From: Termitomyces sp. T153
Lineage: Eukaryota; Basidiomycota; Agaricomycetes; Agaricales; Lyophyllaceae
Assembly (NCBI GenBank): GCA_018296165.2
Contig: JACKQL020000051.1
Location: forward strand, 62,001 to 126,000
DNA: 64,000 bases
Direction of reading: 5' to 3'
In this document: in pieces, positions 1 to 11,563 of the stretch
Numbering within the stretch: the stretch's first letter is position 1
How the letters are laid out: every line of letters starts with the position of its first letter
Translations under genes and position numbers: made by a program
The notes under the pieces: generated by a model
Databases searched by the model: none
The model's input: the letters and a program-made list of their open reading frames with translations, nothing else
Told to the model about the DNA's origin: nothing

Positions 1-2
1 GG

Positions 3-275
3 TCTACTAAGGCAAAGGCGAAGGAGGAGGCATCAAAGGTTGCCTTGATGAGCTTGAGAAACGATGGCCGGGATAGGCAAAAGAAAAAGAACAAGAAACG
101 CGATGATCGAGCCCTTCCAGACCTGGAAAAGTTAATTCTACACGACAGAGCGCAACTCGAGGCTGTGGGCAGATCAAGTGCGAAGAACGGACCGATAATG
201 GATGATTCGAGTTTGGGAACAGGAGGAAGTGAGGTCCAGGATAAGCAATGTGTGACCATAGCCCTTGCAGATTAG
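3..275 (+). CDS. 3' end of an unrecognised gene (partial)
   Basis: An open frame enters from the left edge and stops at 273-275. The visible 90 residues are very lysine-rich at first (KEEASK, then RQKKKNKKRDD), followed by a leucine/aspartate segment (PDLEKLILHDRAQLE) and a polar tail. This could be the basic C-terminus of a nuclear or ribosome-associated protein, but I do not recognise the family. The 5' part lies outside the window, and an intron within this stretch cannot be excluded. Next on the same strand is MAK16, 855 bases away. Confidence 0.35.
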   Translation, partial: STKAKAKEEASKVALMSLRNDGRDRQKKKNKKRDDRALPDLEKLILHDRAQLEAVGRSSAKNGPIMDDSSLGTGGSEVQDKQCVTIALAD

Positions 276-1129
276 TGTAGCGGTATGGCATTGTTTTATC
301 ATAGAAAGGACGGAAGCAAGACATTCATGAAGTCAAGAGCCAATGAGCTATGCAGTAATGGGTTGGTGGGAGTATCTAGTATCTAGCGGCCTCAGGTAAT
401 GGCTGTCCGATTTTTGAAAGGCAGATCCACTTTCAGAGAATGGATAACTCATAGAAGACAAATGATATCTGATGATTTCAGAATGAGTAATATCCAATTG
501 TGTCTCAGAGCTGGTTATAATGATAACTCAGTCCGGCCGGCCCCACGAGGACAAATGCTGTGGTGATTGACGTATAAAAGCCGATTCGGACGACGTCGCA
601 CCGTGGTTTCTATATGAAGTTGGCTCGTACCTTTCTGTCCACACAGAGGCCTCCACGAAACAAGGTACATAGCCGAGTTACTCGGGAAAACCTGTCAGAG
701 ATGGTGAGCAGGAAATCAAATGACTGATTTATTTGTTAGACAGGCTACCGCCGTACCTGTCAAGAGACTATAGGAGTACTACCGCAAATATCTCCCGAGC
801 CAGAATGCTGGTCACAGGTCCCGCCAGGAGTCATGAACCTCCGAGTCAGGCCCAGGTAGCAATGCGATAGCAACATGCTTGGAACACCTAATTTCGAAAC
901 CTTTTTCTCTACTGAATTCGAGGGCATGAGCATCATCAACTGACAATTTTCCGTGCATAGATAATGATTCTCCAAACATGTAGAGTAACTTTAAGATTTT
1001 AGACTCGGAAGGATGTCGAAGAGTAAGTTCATCATCCACGTGATAGTTGTTGATGCAGAAAGACGTTAGACGCCTTCGCAAACAGTCAAAAAAAAATTGG
1101 CTCCAGGCCAATAACTAGCAGTCTCTAAG
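276..1129. other. Intergenic region upstream of MAK16
   Basis: About 850 bases without a supported gene. A CACGTG E-box palindrome lies near 1036. A 99-codon minus-strand frame (812-1111) opens only 18 bases from the MAK16 start and has no recognisable domain. No repeat or RNA gene was seen. Confidence 0.4.
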
Positions 1130-2433
1130 ATGCAGAGCGACGACGTGATTTGGTCGGTCATAAATCAGCAGTTTTGTTCTTACAAAGTCAAGTGAGCTTC
1201 CTGAGCAACATTTGATCTATGACCTCTATTAATTACTACGCAGGACTACCACTCAGAACTTTTGCCGCAACGAATATAATGTCACTGGATTTTGCAACCG
1301 ACAATCATGTCCACTAGCGAACTCACGATACGCAACAGTCAGAGAACAGGAAGGTGCGTCCATGGTTTCATCTTGAGAACGAATACTTAAAACAAGTGAT
1401 TTAGGCGTGCTATACCTATTTGTGAAAACAATCGAACGAGCGCATAGCCCTGCGCGAATGTGGGAGCGTGTTAGGCTTTCAAATAATTATACCAAGGCCC
1501 TTGAACAGGTGCGCACAAAACTACGACTTTTCTCACTCCTTCAGTCGTCGAACGCATACAGATTGACGCCGAGCTTATACATTGGCCGAACTTTACCATT
1601 CATAAATGCAAGCAACGCGTCACGAAAATTACTCAATACCTTATTAAAATGCGGCGCTTGAAGCTACGACAACAGTATAACATCCTGCTTTTCGACCATC
1701 GTTCCTTGACTGAAATTGATTGCGATTTCATAGGCCAAAACTCATCGGTGTGAAAAAGAAGCTGGATCGACGTGAAGCCGTGCGGGAACGCAAGGCACTG
1801 TCTGCAGCGCACCTAGAGCGGTCGATAGAGAAAGAACTTATTGAACGATTGAAGTCCAAAGCGTACGGCGACGCACCACTGAATGTCAATGAGAGCGTGT
1901 GGCAAGCGATTCTCGATCGGGAAAAGAATGGAGCAGAGACATTGGCAGATGGGGAGTTAGACATGCAGGATGATGAAACAGACGAAGACGACGAGGAGTT
2001 GGAAGAGGAAGACGAGGGTGAATGGGGCGAACGTGAATTCGTCAGCGACATCAGTGAAGATGAGGACGATGGGCTCAGTGACTTGGAGGATGTTGTGGTG
2101 AGTGCATCTCTTGAATGATATAATCAATGCTGATTGTATCACTCCCAGGATGGAGCCGAGGACGATGACGAGTCAGACGCAGAGGAAGGCTTGGATGATG
2201 AGGATGAAGGTACACAATTAAAATCCTCTCTAGGTAAGCGGAAAGCGTCAGCACCAGTGCCCAAACCGCCTCGAAAACGACCCGACAAAAAGAGCAAAAG
2301 TTAGTGCCGTTGTTATGGTTTTCACTGCCAAGCTAATATCTAACTGTTTACAGGAGGACCCCGCGTGGAGGTGGAGTACGAGCAAGAGTTGGAAAGTGTT
2401 CCCTTGTCCAAGTCGGCCTTGGCCAACTGGTAG
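1130..2433 (+). CDS. MAK16: Protein MAK16 (60S ribosome biogenesis factor)
   Basis: Nucleolar factor needed for early 60S ribosomal subunit maturation. I rebuilt seven exons: 1130-1191, 1244-1353, 1405-1508, 1562-1674, 1734-2097, 2149-2299 and 2354-2433, giving 327 residues with all phases agreeing. The start [12 protein letters not shown] is the family's conserved N-terminus. It is followed by the cysteine-bearing segment [19 protein letters not shown], the KTIERAHSP block, [28 protein letters not shown], and then [12 protein letters not shown]. The C-terminal third is an acidic D/E run followed by a lysine/proline-rich stretch, as in other members. Introns are 50-59 bases with GT-AG ends. 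The gene converges on the sphinganine hydroxylase gene, whose stop is 243 bases away. Family known; exon joins inferred. Confidence 0.95.
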
Positions 2434-2676
2434 CATTAGTCTACTTGTAAGAGGTCTATCTACAGACATTTATCATCATTGGAGATAGGAAAACTCGACA
2501 AAGTATCGTAATAAGGGTATTTATTATACGGCAGCCGAAGAGACGTGCAGAGAGTACAGTAAAATGCGCGTGCGCGCAATCAAGAGGCAGAAATCCGGAC
2601 TTGTCAGAGCGTGAAAAGGATCGGACAAGTATAGCATGTAGATCGGTAAATGGTTTGTTGGTGAGATTGATAGGCG

Positions 2677-3748
2677 CTAATCGGTCTTCTGTGCCTGCTT
2701 CTCTTTCCGAAGCTCTATGTCACGGCGAGTCATGCGTGTGCCACAAATAACATCCCAATGCACGAAGAACGGCTGTGAGAAGTTGGACTTGATACCGATG
2801 ACCTGAAACATTTACATCAGCAGTTGCGCAATTGACAGCGACGGACAATGGCGGAAAATCACCTGGTGGTGGATATCATGATAGTCGGCGTTGTTACTGG
2901 ACATAAGCTGAAGTGGGTCAAAGGGAAAGCTGTAACCACAGTGGTCGTCGACGGTTTTGAGGGTAGAGAAGATGAAGAGCAACATAGCCTGGCGAACGCT
3001 CATACCCGTGAGATATTCAGCAAGGCCAGCACCGAGGGAATCAAGGAGGAAGCCTTCTACAGGGTGGTTATACAAAGAACCAAATGCATAGGGGACATAT
3101 AGGCGATGGTGGACAGAGTGGAACTGCTTGTACAAAAATTTGTTTACGTGCATCAGTCGATGCAGAAAATATTGCCATGTGTCGATGACGAACCTGTCAA
3201 GCCTTTCAGTGGATATACTTGGATTATGGGTGACAAAGAACGCACATTGCGCTCATCAGCTGAAATCCAGGTGTTGCCCACCAGTACACATAGTATGCAA
3301 TTTGAGGCTCAACGGCCTTGAAATTCGCTTCACCCAATGCCCATGATGTGAATGGACGGAGAATCTCCGCTATCCACTGCATCTTTTCTACGTGGTTGGC
3401 CGGTTTGCCTTCTGCAGAAAGCCAGAGTAACCCGAGGGCTGTCTGTATGATGTGTTGTAAGATCACTGCCAACACAACCTGTGTGCGTGTTGCACGATTT
3501 CGAGCCGTGACTTCCTTTGATTCATGGATGCGATATTTGTCTAGCCATTTCCAGCCAGAGATATCGAGAAAGTGGAAGAAAAGAGAAAGTGACCAGTATG
3601 CGAAGATCGGTGCGGCGAGTGCAAGGTAGTTGTCGCGAATGCCGACAACGAGGGAGGGCTCGAATGAGTAGTAGAATGGGACAGACAAATAGTGCTTGGC
3701 ATCGCCGATAGTGTTGTAGGTAGTCGTGTTCATGGCAGCAGAACACAA
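2677..3748 (-). CDS. SUR2: Sphinganine C4-hydroxylase (SUR2-type, fatty acid hydroxylase superfamily)
   Basis: ER membrane di-iron hydroxylase that makes phytosphingosine from dihydrosphingosine. Exons on the minus strand are 3246-3748, 2863-3193 and 2677-2812 minus the intron 2803-2862 (last exon 2677-2802), giving 319 residues; a second ATG at 3733 would give 314. Four histidine boxes are visible: HRLMH, HSVHH, DDHCGY and YHDIHH. The family signatures KYRIH, TWQYFLHR, YVPYAFGSLYNHPVEG and KTVDDHCGYSFPFDP are present. Hydrophobic stretches lie around residues 25-60 and 90-110. The first intron uses a GTGCGT donor that joins SAM to FVIDTWQ. The lysine-containing C-terminus (RKEKQAQKTD) could be an ER-retention signal, which is inference. 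Shares its downstream region with convergent MAK16. Confidence 0.92.
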
Positions 3749-3870
3749 AATTCAGACATCCGTGTTCCCACGGCTAAACTTCTGATAATTTATATTGAAC
3801 CACTTCTGAAAATATACAACTTTGAAATGATGGAGCAATGTATAGCAATAGTATATGCAATTTCCGGGTA

Positions 3871-5137
3871 CTAGGGTTCATTAAGGTTGTGTAAAAGTGT
3901 CGTCAGGCATCGTTTCGTGACCATGTCACCCTGAGGTTTGATCAGTAACACTATTGCAAAATCTGGCTTAGACTTGCCTTCAAGAGGGTGCTGAAGGTAT
4001 TGTCACGGAGTGGTTCGGGAAGACAGGCACGTAGGGCCTCTCGCGCTCTTAATGTAACGGTCAAATCAACCATCATTTTGACACGACGAAATTTACCTAA
4101 GATTATCACTCAAGCGCAAGTAGCACCTGACGACATGCTTCAAGAGACGCACAGCTTGTGTCTCCACAAGCTGGTTGACCATGTTGCTAAGCACAGTACC
4201 CACGGCGTAGAAACGCTCGTACGTGTGACAAATGTACGTGAGCCCTGTCTCATCAAGCAGGATCTTTTGCACAATGAAAATGGCCACGGTTTTTGAGAGC
4301 TCTGAACCTGTTTCCATGATACGGAGGCAAAGGGGGATTATTTCCGTCGAAAGTAGAAAGTGAATTACAGCGTTGTTGTCATTTTGCTGGATGTCGCTTA
4401 AGCATAAGTAGATGAGTGGCAGGTCAAACACACCTTTACAAGGGCACCGATTACACCAAGAGAAGTCAGTCGTAGGTATTCGAACGGGCGCGTTTTGGAT
4501 GTCGTGTTCAGGAATGGATACAAAAAGAGTGGTATGTGAGCTGTGGGGCAGACGTGAATAGATATGATTAAATGTGAAGGTTGCAACTGACCATTGAGGA
4601 AAAGTTGTCTGGTGTCTGGATGAGATGCGACACATTGTAAAAGAGCAAGGGCATTGCAGACCCGATTAGATATATGGGCCGTGAGATTTGGCGGAGAGAG
4701 CTGTGGGTATACCGAGACGATTTCCTGGAGAAGTGCAGGCATGATTCCTGTTGCATATAAGTATACTACAGTGTAAAAAAAGATGTTAACTCGCCAAACG
4801 AATGCCACAACACAAGCGCGAGGTCATCGTACTGTTCTCGCTTCTTACTAAGCTCGAGTAATGCCCCCTCCCTGGTATTCGGATCCATCAGGTCTACAAC
4901 CAAGCCATATATCTTGCTGTCTTCCTGTGTTGCGTGGTTCCCGCCGACGGTGTTGCTCATCATAAACTGATTGATGCTCTGGTGTGGTGCAGGATGTGCC
5001 AAGGACGCGGAAAGCGGCGGCGTCACCGAATAATTCGACAGACCAGCACCACGAGAATACGGGTTATACTGGTTTTGCTGAAGATAAGAGACTGGTTTCG
5101 GTGAAACTAGGCCCGCCATGGCAGACGGGGAGCACAA
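3871..5137 (-). CDS. CAF40: CCR4-NOT complex subunit CNOT9/Rcd1 (Caf40)
   Basis: Armadillo-repeat subunit of the CCR4-NOT deadenylase complex (mRNA decay and translational repression). Six minus-strand exons: 4795-5137, 4592-4747, 4434-4540, 4097-4386, 3978-4047 and 3871-3930, giving 341 residues. The N-terminal 65 residues are Q/N/P/S-rich and likely disordered. The conserved core then follows: [72 protein letters not shown] and [15 protein letters not shown]. Two introns must use GC donors to keep the conserved frame: 4748-4794 (TTTG|GCGAGT) and 3931-3977 (AAG|GCAAGT, the classical GC-AG form). The second restores the C-terminus [20 protein letters not shown] second in-frame ATG lies at 5119. 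Closely upstream of nothing coding for nearly 1 kb. Confidence 0.93.
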
Positions 5138-6023
5138 CGGACGGCCTCGCTGCCTCAGACGAAGAATAAGTAGTAGTAGCCGTCACAATGTCACAATGTC
5201 ACAACAATATAAGTATCATCGATAATGCAAATGACTCAAGTATGGTAACCAAGTAATGACTCAAGTATGGTAACCAATTAATGGTAACAATTACAGCCGA
5301 TAACTGCATAACTCAACTCACTGTGGAACATAACTGAATTTGACACGTGCCTTTCGTCGCGCGTTGATGAATAAACCTTAATAAACGTATACGCGTTTTA
5401 TGTACACTGTTTTGCAGCGCTTTCCGACTCGGAAATAATGACACTGGCTTGGCCGGTTTTTTGCCACATCACCGAATGCAAGGTATTTCTTTGTTAGATT
5501 GAGACTTTTCGATGGCGCGTCTTACTTCGTCGGCGCGACCTTTCCGAAAAGTGTCATTATCTTCAGAGAGCAGTAGTGCTTAATTCAGTAATCCTCGCTT
5601 TTTCGGATCTCTAGTACCTTTTCTAACTAAATTGTCCTCCGCGCCCGCAATGATGATGGAAGGCACTCTTTCACACGCTGATGACAGAAAATACCGGATT
5701 CTGACCCAACGCCACTAGTCCAAATCGGGAACGCGCGTCAATCACCGACTACCTACAGTGGGGAAAGGGGCATGTCGCCGATTGTAGTGGAAGCCAGAAG
5801 GTGGCCACTGGCCCCACAATCCTTGCTGGTGTCGTGACAAAAATTCAAAAACTTGGCGGACGAAGAATGGTTCCTGGCACTGATCGAACACACGCATTCT
5901 TGTAATACAACCTAAGGCCTGAGGCTCTATAGCAGAGGGACTCATAATAGTAACTTAGTAACATAACATCTTACTCTTCTTGGATTTCTTCAAAGATTTA
6001 TTTTTGTTTTTGTATAAATCGAG
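5138..6023. other. Intergenic region between Rcd1 and the ADF-H/PH gene
   Basis: Probable Rcd1 promoter and the 3' side of the next gene. Two short tandem repeats are visible: GTCACAATGT-type units at about 5183-5205, and a unit of about 25 bases containing GACTCAAGTATGGTAACCAA repeated twice at about 5232-5277. A 67-codon minus frame (5742-5945) has no recognisable homology. Nothing else supported. Confidence 0.4.
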
Positions 6024-6096
6024 TTACATAGTCGCATAAAACCGCTTACAGTCCTGCTGCATAATGCAAAAGCCCCAAGAGTTTGTACTAAAGGGA

Positions 6097-8269
6097 TCAT
6101 TCGTTATGAGGAACCATGTAGAGCGGATAAATTGAAATTGTTACCTTTTCTTCCTCCGAATCAGAGAACATCGACCAGTGACCACGCCCACTCTTGAATT
6201 CGATGGCGAAGGAATGTGGAATAGCCTCCAAGTCTTCATAGCCCTCATTCCACTCTCGCAAGCCCCGTATGGTCCCCCGAAGCTCGATCTTGTCCAAGTA
6301 CTGTTGCGTGTCCTGCACATTTGGTTAGACAGTTGCCAGTGCTACAAATAAAATAACGTCGTGCCTTAGGACTCCTATAGAAGTACGCGGCAGTCCCAAT
6401 AAATTTATAAAATCTTCTCTTCCAGAGTAAAGAGTCATCCGTCTGCATCGATACCCAGCCCGATATCAGAGCGTCAACATTATGATTCATCTTCACTTTT
6501 GCCTCCGCTACTTGAATCTTCTTCTTCCTTTCCACTTCCTCTTTCCTCCTAGCCTCCTCCGCACGCCTAGAAGATTCCTCTGCCATCCTCGTCTGCTCCA
6601 TCCTCCACTCTTCAAGCCTCCTGTGCTCCTCCATCCTCCTTTCTCGATCCAATCTCCTCCGTTCCTCAATCTCCCTTCTTTTCCGCTCTTCTTCCTGCTT
6701 TTCTAGCTCCTCTTTCCTCCGCCTCTCAGCAGCAAGAGCTTTAACCTCTTGCTCAATGGATGCCCTACGTCGAGCCTCGGCTTCCTCTATCTCTCTGAGC
6801 TCCTGCTCTTTCCTCCTCCTTCGTTCTTCCTTCAGATTCTCCTCTTCCCATCTCGCTTCTTCTTCCTCTGCCTTCCTTCTCCTAAGCTCTTCCTTCCTCT
6901 TCCTCAGACGCTCCGCCGCATCCATCGGTTCGGATCCCCACTTCCCGCGCAGGCCCGCCGGCATTGACATCGCATGCACGGGCGGGTCGTAATCCCGCCC
7001 TTGACTGGGATTACTGTACCCCAAATACACACTTTGATTCTGTCCAAATTCATTGGGCTGACCGGTTTCATGTACGTTAGAGCTGCTCGCATGCGAAATG
7101 ACTGCATATTCGGAAATGCTGCCTGTACGAGAACGTTGGGGAACCTGATACGGGCTACTATTGCCCGGCGCGGGTCTCCGCAGCGGTGCAAGAACTTGTC
7201 TAGACGTAACATCTTCCGACGATTGCATGGCAAAGAACGTTGCTTTATCCTTCGGTGGCGCCGGGGGCGGTGGGGGATCATGGACGTAAGCTTCATTCAA
7301 GGCCTGACCCTCGGTGTCGTCGACCGAGTCTAACTTCTTTTTCCGGCCACGAATGAGAGATGTGAACATACTAGCAGACTTGGCCATAGGTGGGGCGATG
7401 CTAGAAGGTAGAGATGTGGACTGTGGTTCGGACGCTGCACGTCTGACAGGTTCAATGGCGAACACGTTCGATTTAAAGGGATCGGGGAGACCCTTGTTCT
7501 TTTTCGGTGCCGGATCAGAGGATTTCGGTTGCGGATGAGGAGAGTCGTTACTAGTGGTGCGTCCCACGGTGAATGTGGAGATGGTACTGGGTGAATCGGG
7601 CTCTTCTTCGTGGACGAGGGCGTTATGTACAGCTTCAGGGGTTAACTGGGAAAGATCGTCGACTGTCAAAGTCGTTTGGTGTTTCTATAGGCAACAGAAA
7701 GAAGAAAGACAGAACAATGTGGTCGTCAGTATATATAGCGAAAATGGATTGGACGAACAATAGGGAGACAATACAAACTTTAAAGATTGTTGTCCCCACA
7801 CGGCGGGAATGGACGAGCGCACGCGCTAGCAGTTGAGTTGAGTAAAGGTCGGAAGAAGGTGAAGGCAAAGACATGCCTTTCTTCACGGCCGCTGTGGAGG
7901 TCGGAATGTAGTTGATGAGGAGGAAACCAGGCTCGGCGTGATTCTCTTCGCGATAAAACCCAATATGGATCTGCCCTGGATCCTCGATACTGCGCCTGAG
8001 CTCATGGAGACTGCCGCTACCATGATCGAACAGTGCAAGCTCATCAAACTATACAAGCACTCAGCGCCAGCTCATCCATCGCACTTGGGCACTCACTTTG
8101 CTGTAGTGCAAAAGTAGCCTGTGACACACAGACGTACAAAAAGCAAAACAGTTATTAGCATAGAACAAACGGACAAATGAATAATCTACCAGTTGTTTGT
8201 GTTGTGAAGATCGACAATTGATTCGTATGCGGTGACTACAGCTCCGGGGTCTGAAAGATTGAGCGCCAT
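6097..8269 (-). CDS. ADF-H / coiled-coil / PH domain protein
   Basis: Probable actin- and membrane-associated cytoskeletal adaptor. Minus-strand exons are 8190-8269, 8097-8118 (a 22-base micro-exon), 7779-8048, 6365-7684 and 6097-6312, about 635 residues. Residues 1-125 resemble an ADF-H domain ([36 protein letters not shown]). A low-complexity S/P-rich linker has a PPPPPAPP run that could bind SH3 or profilin. Residues of about 300-460 form a long charged E/R/K coiled coil. A C-terminal PH domain follows ([37 protein letters not shown]). The intron 6313-6364 must use a GC donor (AAG|GCACGA) to connect YRSPK to DTQQYLD. The last codons are uncertain: a further intron after SEEEK would move the stop to 6024. 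Domain calls are from pattern; the actin role is inferred. Confidence 0.82.
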
Positions 8270-8567
8270 ATTCACACGAAGTTTTCCCTGGCCCGAGCCC
8301 CAAAGACAAAAAGAAAAAAGAAAAGTAGTGGGAGTCGGAATTGCTGTGGGCACTGGCAGCTCCTTCTATCAATTCAGATTAGCTATCCACGTGCCCTGCG
8401 TGAAGGACTTGCTCTACATTGACAATGCGACGCATATTCATAACGAGGGTCCTGGATCAAATGGAAATCACTGGCAAAAACACATATACGTAGGCTATAA
8501 CCATAGGTGTATATATAGCCTGAGGGTCACAACATTGTTATAGGAGCCACATTCATCCACTATTTTT

Positions 8568-10230
8568 TCAATCTCCTTCGTTCCGTGAGGATGTTCGGAA
8601 TCCGCCACCGCAAGAAGCTCCACTTGTTGCTTCTTGGTGACTTCGTTCCTCTTCCCTGGCACACTTTCCTTCTCCATTTTCGTCAAACTGATACATCGGA
8701 AAGTCAAGTAACAATGTCTTCTTTATCAAAGTCGGCACTCGGTTGTAGATCACTTGTGGTATAGGTATGAGGATGGATGTTCGTTTCAAGTACGCCTTAT
8801 ACTCTGGCCACGCATCGGAGTGTTCCGTATCCGGTTCTGGGCCATGTGTCTTGAGGTAGTACCGTTTGGCTTGAGGTTTTTCGGCAGAAGGAATGCCGGA
8901 AACAAACATGAGTATTCTACTAATTTGTCAGAAGTGGATCGGAGAGTGTCAAGTTATTCACCTACAGGACAGTAAATAGAGGAGACATTATAGCACCATA
9001 TTGTGCTGCTTTCGCGGAATGAGGCAGCGAGCCGTTGGTGGTGGGGGACAAGCAAAGAATCCAAATGCCCCACCAACACATTATTCTAAGGATACGTCAA
9101 AATTGTCCTGAAAATCAAGGGTATTTGTCCCTACTCTCCAAAATACGGTGGATGACGAGACCACGCCCAAAGTCCCGACTAGCTAGTTCATGAGAAAACC
9201 CTTCATGCAACGTGAGTCAGGCCTACATTGATAGGATGCCCTCCGTCATTCGTCGGACTTGACTTCCAGGAAAACTACTAGTCATATTCTATGTGAGAGC
9301 AAAGTGTACATCACTCCATTTCACACCTGACCTTTTGATAATCAGCGATTGCCTCAACGGTGAAGCCCAAGGCCCAAAGGACGATGCCGGTAACGTCTCT
9401 GGCTGTCCCAAAAAGGGGATCGGATCCTCCGTTATTGGTATCAGAAACAGCAGGGGAATTTAGTATGGTCAGGGGGAGGGAAACAGTCCAAACCTGTATA
9501 TCATTAGGGTTCGAACTTGAACGATAAAAAGTATTGATGAAAGGTACCCAAACAATCTGTCCTAGTAAAGTGAAGAGCAGAATGAGAACGTCACGACAAC
9601 AGGTGATGACTGGTTTACCTATCCAAAAGCCTAAGAACGTGAACGTGAGTTAGTGGTGCTAAGTATAAGTTCTAAGCAAGCGACGAACCCAAAAATTTGA
9701 AGAAATGGCTGCGGATTTCATCGAAGCGTGAGTCGCTTCCTCTCCTGAGAACACGGAACAAGAGAAATCCTATCATAGTAGGATGGGTAATTCCGACAGC
9801 ATCAACAACAGACTTGGCGCATACCTGCGATGCGGACTGCCCAAACCATGACTAAAACGCTCGCAACTGTGAGGCATACTTGAACAGTCTCAATATAATA
9901 CTAAAACATATAGTAACGCACCAATGTTCCGTACATGAAACGTGTCGCCAATCAATAATGTCAAAAGAGCTTGACATTGAGGGATGAACACTCCCTTCCC
10001 CGAGGCTTGGTCACAGATGACTCACCGAGAAGAAAGAAATTGGATCCTGGGAAGAGAAAAGGGGATAAGATTAGCGAATACAGTAGAATGGGGCACAGAC
10101 CTCCAGTAAAATCAGTGATCTTGTCGAACCTGAATGTCCATGCTATCGCAAAACCCAAAAGTTGGTATCCGATGGTAACCAGGAGAGTAAGAGCGAGATA
10201 AAAACGGTCAATGGAATATACTGGTAGCAT
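8568..10230 (-). CDS. DUF1295 multi-pass membrane protein (steroid 5-alpha-reductase C-terminal-like)
   Basis: Integral membrane protein of the DUF1295 family, related to the C-terminal domain of steroid 5-alpha reductases; the substrate in fungi is not established. At least ten exons on the minus strand join into one frame, starting MLPVYSIDRFYLALTLLVTI at 10230. Family blocks appear in order: FDKITDFTGG, SNFFLLALLTLLIGD, VLVMVWAVRIAG, FDEIRSHFFKFLGFWIGQIVW, then AIADYQK, GLWAWSRHPPYFGE, IMCWWGIWIL and AEKPQAKRY. One exon is only about 13 bases (GCTTTTGGATAG). The C-terminus after DFPMYQFDENGEGK is lysine/arginine/glutamate-rich and could be extended by a missed intron. Membrane-spanning stretches fill the first 150 residues. 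The stop is 299 bases from the ADF-H gene start, same strand. Confidence 0.85.
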
Positions 10231-11370
10231 TATGCAGATAAAGTGTAGTGCAAGAAGTCAAAAGAAGTTGATTGGACATGTTCAAATTTCAGGGGAGACG
10301 TCACAGTGACACAGCAATTGGGCTAGATCGCGGGGGTGGTATCGCGGGGTCTCCACAAAAAATCAATCACGTGTTCTGTTTAATTTCCGATGACGACGTT
10401 TTTGTCTCTGAGTACTAGGTTTTTCACCCTTGTTCTCCAAATCTTCTCATCAAGGTCTGTCAAAAGACACCGTTGTGTAGATGCTATGATTCTGCTGCTT
10501 ACCTGGCACCATCTGTTAGCAAGAATTTCGAGGGCTCATGCTTAGGCGTCTGTTGAGCGGTCACTTTTCAAACACCGTGATTTGCTCTGTTTGAATGTGG
10601 TCTGCCTTCTTTAATCACCGATGGACCGCTTGAATTGGCCTTGACAAAATTGCCAATACGCTAAAGCATTCTAAGCAATACGGCTCCGGCTTCTGTGCAA
10701 ATTGCATAATAGAGTTACTTCACGTGGGGCCTATTTTACCCAAGTACATCAGATGTACCCTGCGAGTCCGGGACTACTTGTAGATTCAGATCAAGACTCC
10801 TAACCTGGAGGACTCGCATAGTCAGAAGCAGAGACATACCACACAACGGCCTTTTGTTCATCTTGTATAGCTCATGCTTAATAGCTAGTGCTCATGTGCT
10901 TTGGTACCATAGAGGTCCATCGTATGAAATGCTGTTGGTCTCCACATCTATGGCCTTTCCATTGGCCGTGCTGCAGTCCAGTCAGGATTTGACAATTAGT
11001 TCATGGGTGAATGTTTTCAATACTCTCCACCCTCACGGAAATCAGCCACCCTAAGACACGTTCAAGGCGTTCCATCAAGAGCAAGCAAAGCGTCTGGCTA
11101 GCTGGATCGCCCGCTTCAAAATTTTCTGTACGTTATCTGATGAGTTTCGTGTGTTAGGTGTGCTATAAGTGCGTGCTTCTATCTCTAGAACTGTCAGGAT
11201 GTCATTGCCGGGCTGGCTTGTAGTGGGCGCCGTTATCTCGCGATGTTAACATAGTCTGACAACTTTATCAAGCTGTTAATCAGAGATTACTTATCTTCCT
11301 TGTAGGTTCGTGATTGTCAAACAATTCCCACTGAAAATTAGAAGTTAATTCTCCCACAATGATTGTCACG
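10231..11370. other. Intergenic region 5' of the DUF1295 gene
   Basis: Base composition is normal to about 11.3 kb, with CpGs present. It probably contains the promoter of the minus-strand DUF1295 gene. A CACGTG motif sits near 10369. No gene, RNA or repeat could be supported; short open frames here lack any domain or splice logic. Confidence 0.35.
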
Positions 11371-11563
11371 GCTGGCACTGGAACCTGTTTCCAGTGGAAA
11401 AATGGAAAAGAAACCTGTCATACCATTTATTTGACAGATTTTTCCTTTGGAAATAGGCTTCTTCCATTGTTTAGAGCCTTTTCCATTGGAAATACACTGT
11501 CCAAAAATGGTATAACAGGTTTCTTTCCCAGTTTCTCCATGGAAAACATGACTGGCTGCCAGC
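11371..11563. repeat. Foldback (MITE-like) element
   Basis: About 190 bases form a long imperfect inverted repeat. The left arm contains GAAACCTGTCATACCATTT and TTGACAG; the right arm contains CTGTCC and AAATGGTATAACAGGTTTC, with outermost arms GCTGGCA and TGCCAGC. The arms are about 65 bases each around a centre near 11468. No transposase is encoded, and I found no convincing target duplication. A related single arm recurs at about 14059-14110. Confidence 0.7.

Noticed and set aside
812..1111. 99-codon minus-strand frame upstream of MAK16
   Set aside because: No domain, no splice partners, and its start would lie in the MAK16 leader only 18 bases from that ATG.
5742..5945. 67-codon minus-strand frame upstream of the ADF-H/PH stop
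   Set aside because: No recognisable domain, no upstream exon, and ordinary length for a chance frame.
9196..9210. A GC-donor intron in the DUF1295 gene after HPIN
   Set aside because: A normal GT donor (AAT|GTAGGC) one codon earlier gives the conserved GLWAWSRHPPYFGE join, so no unusual donor is needed.
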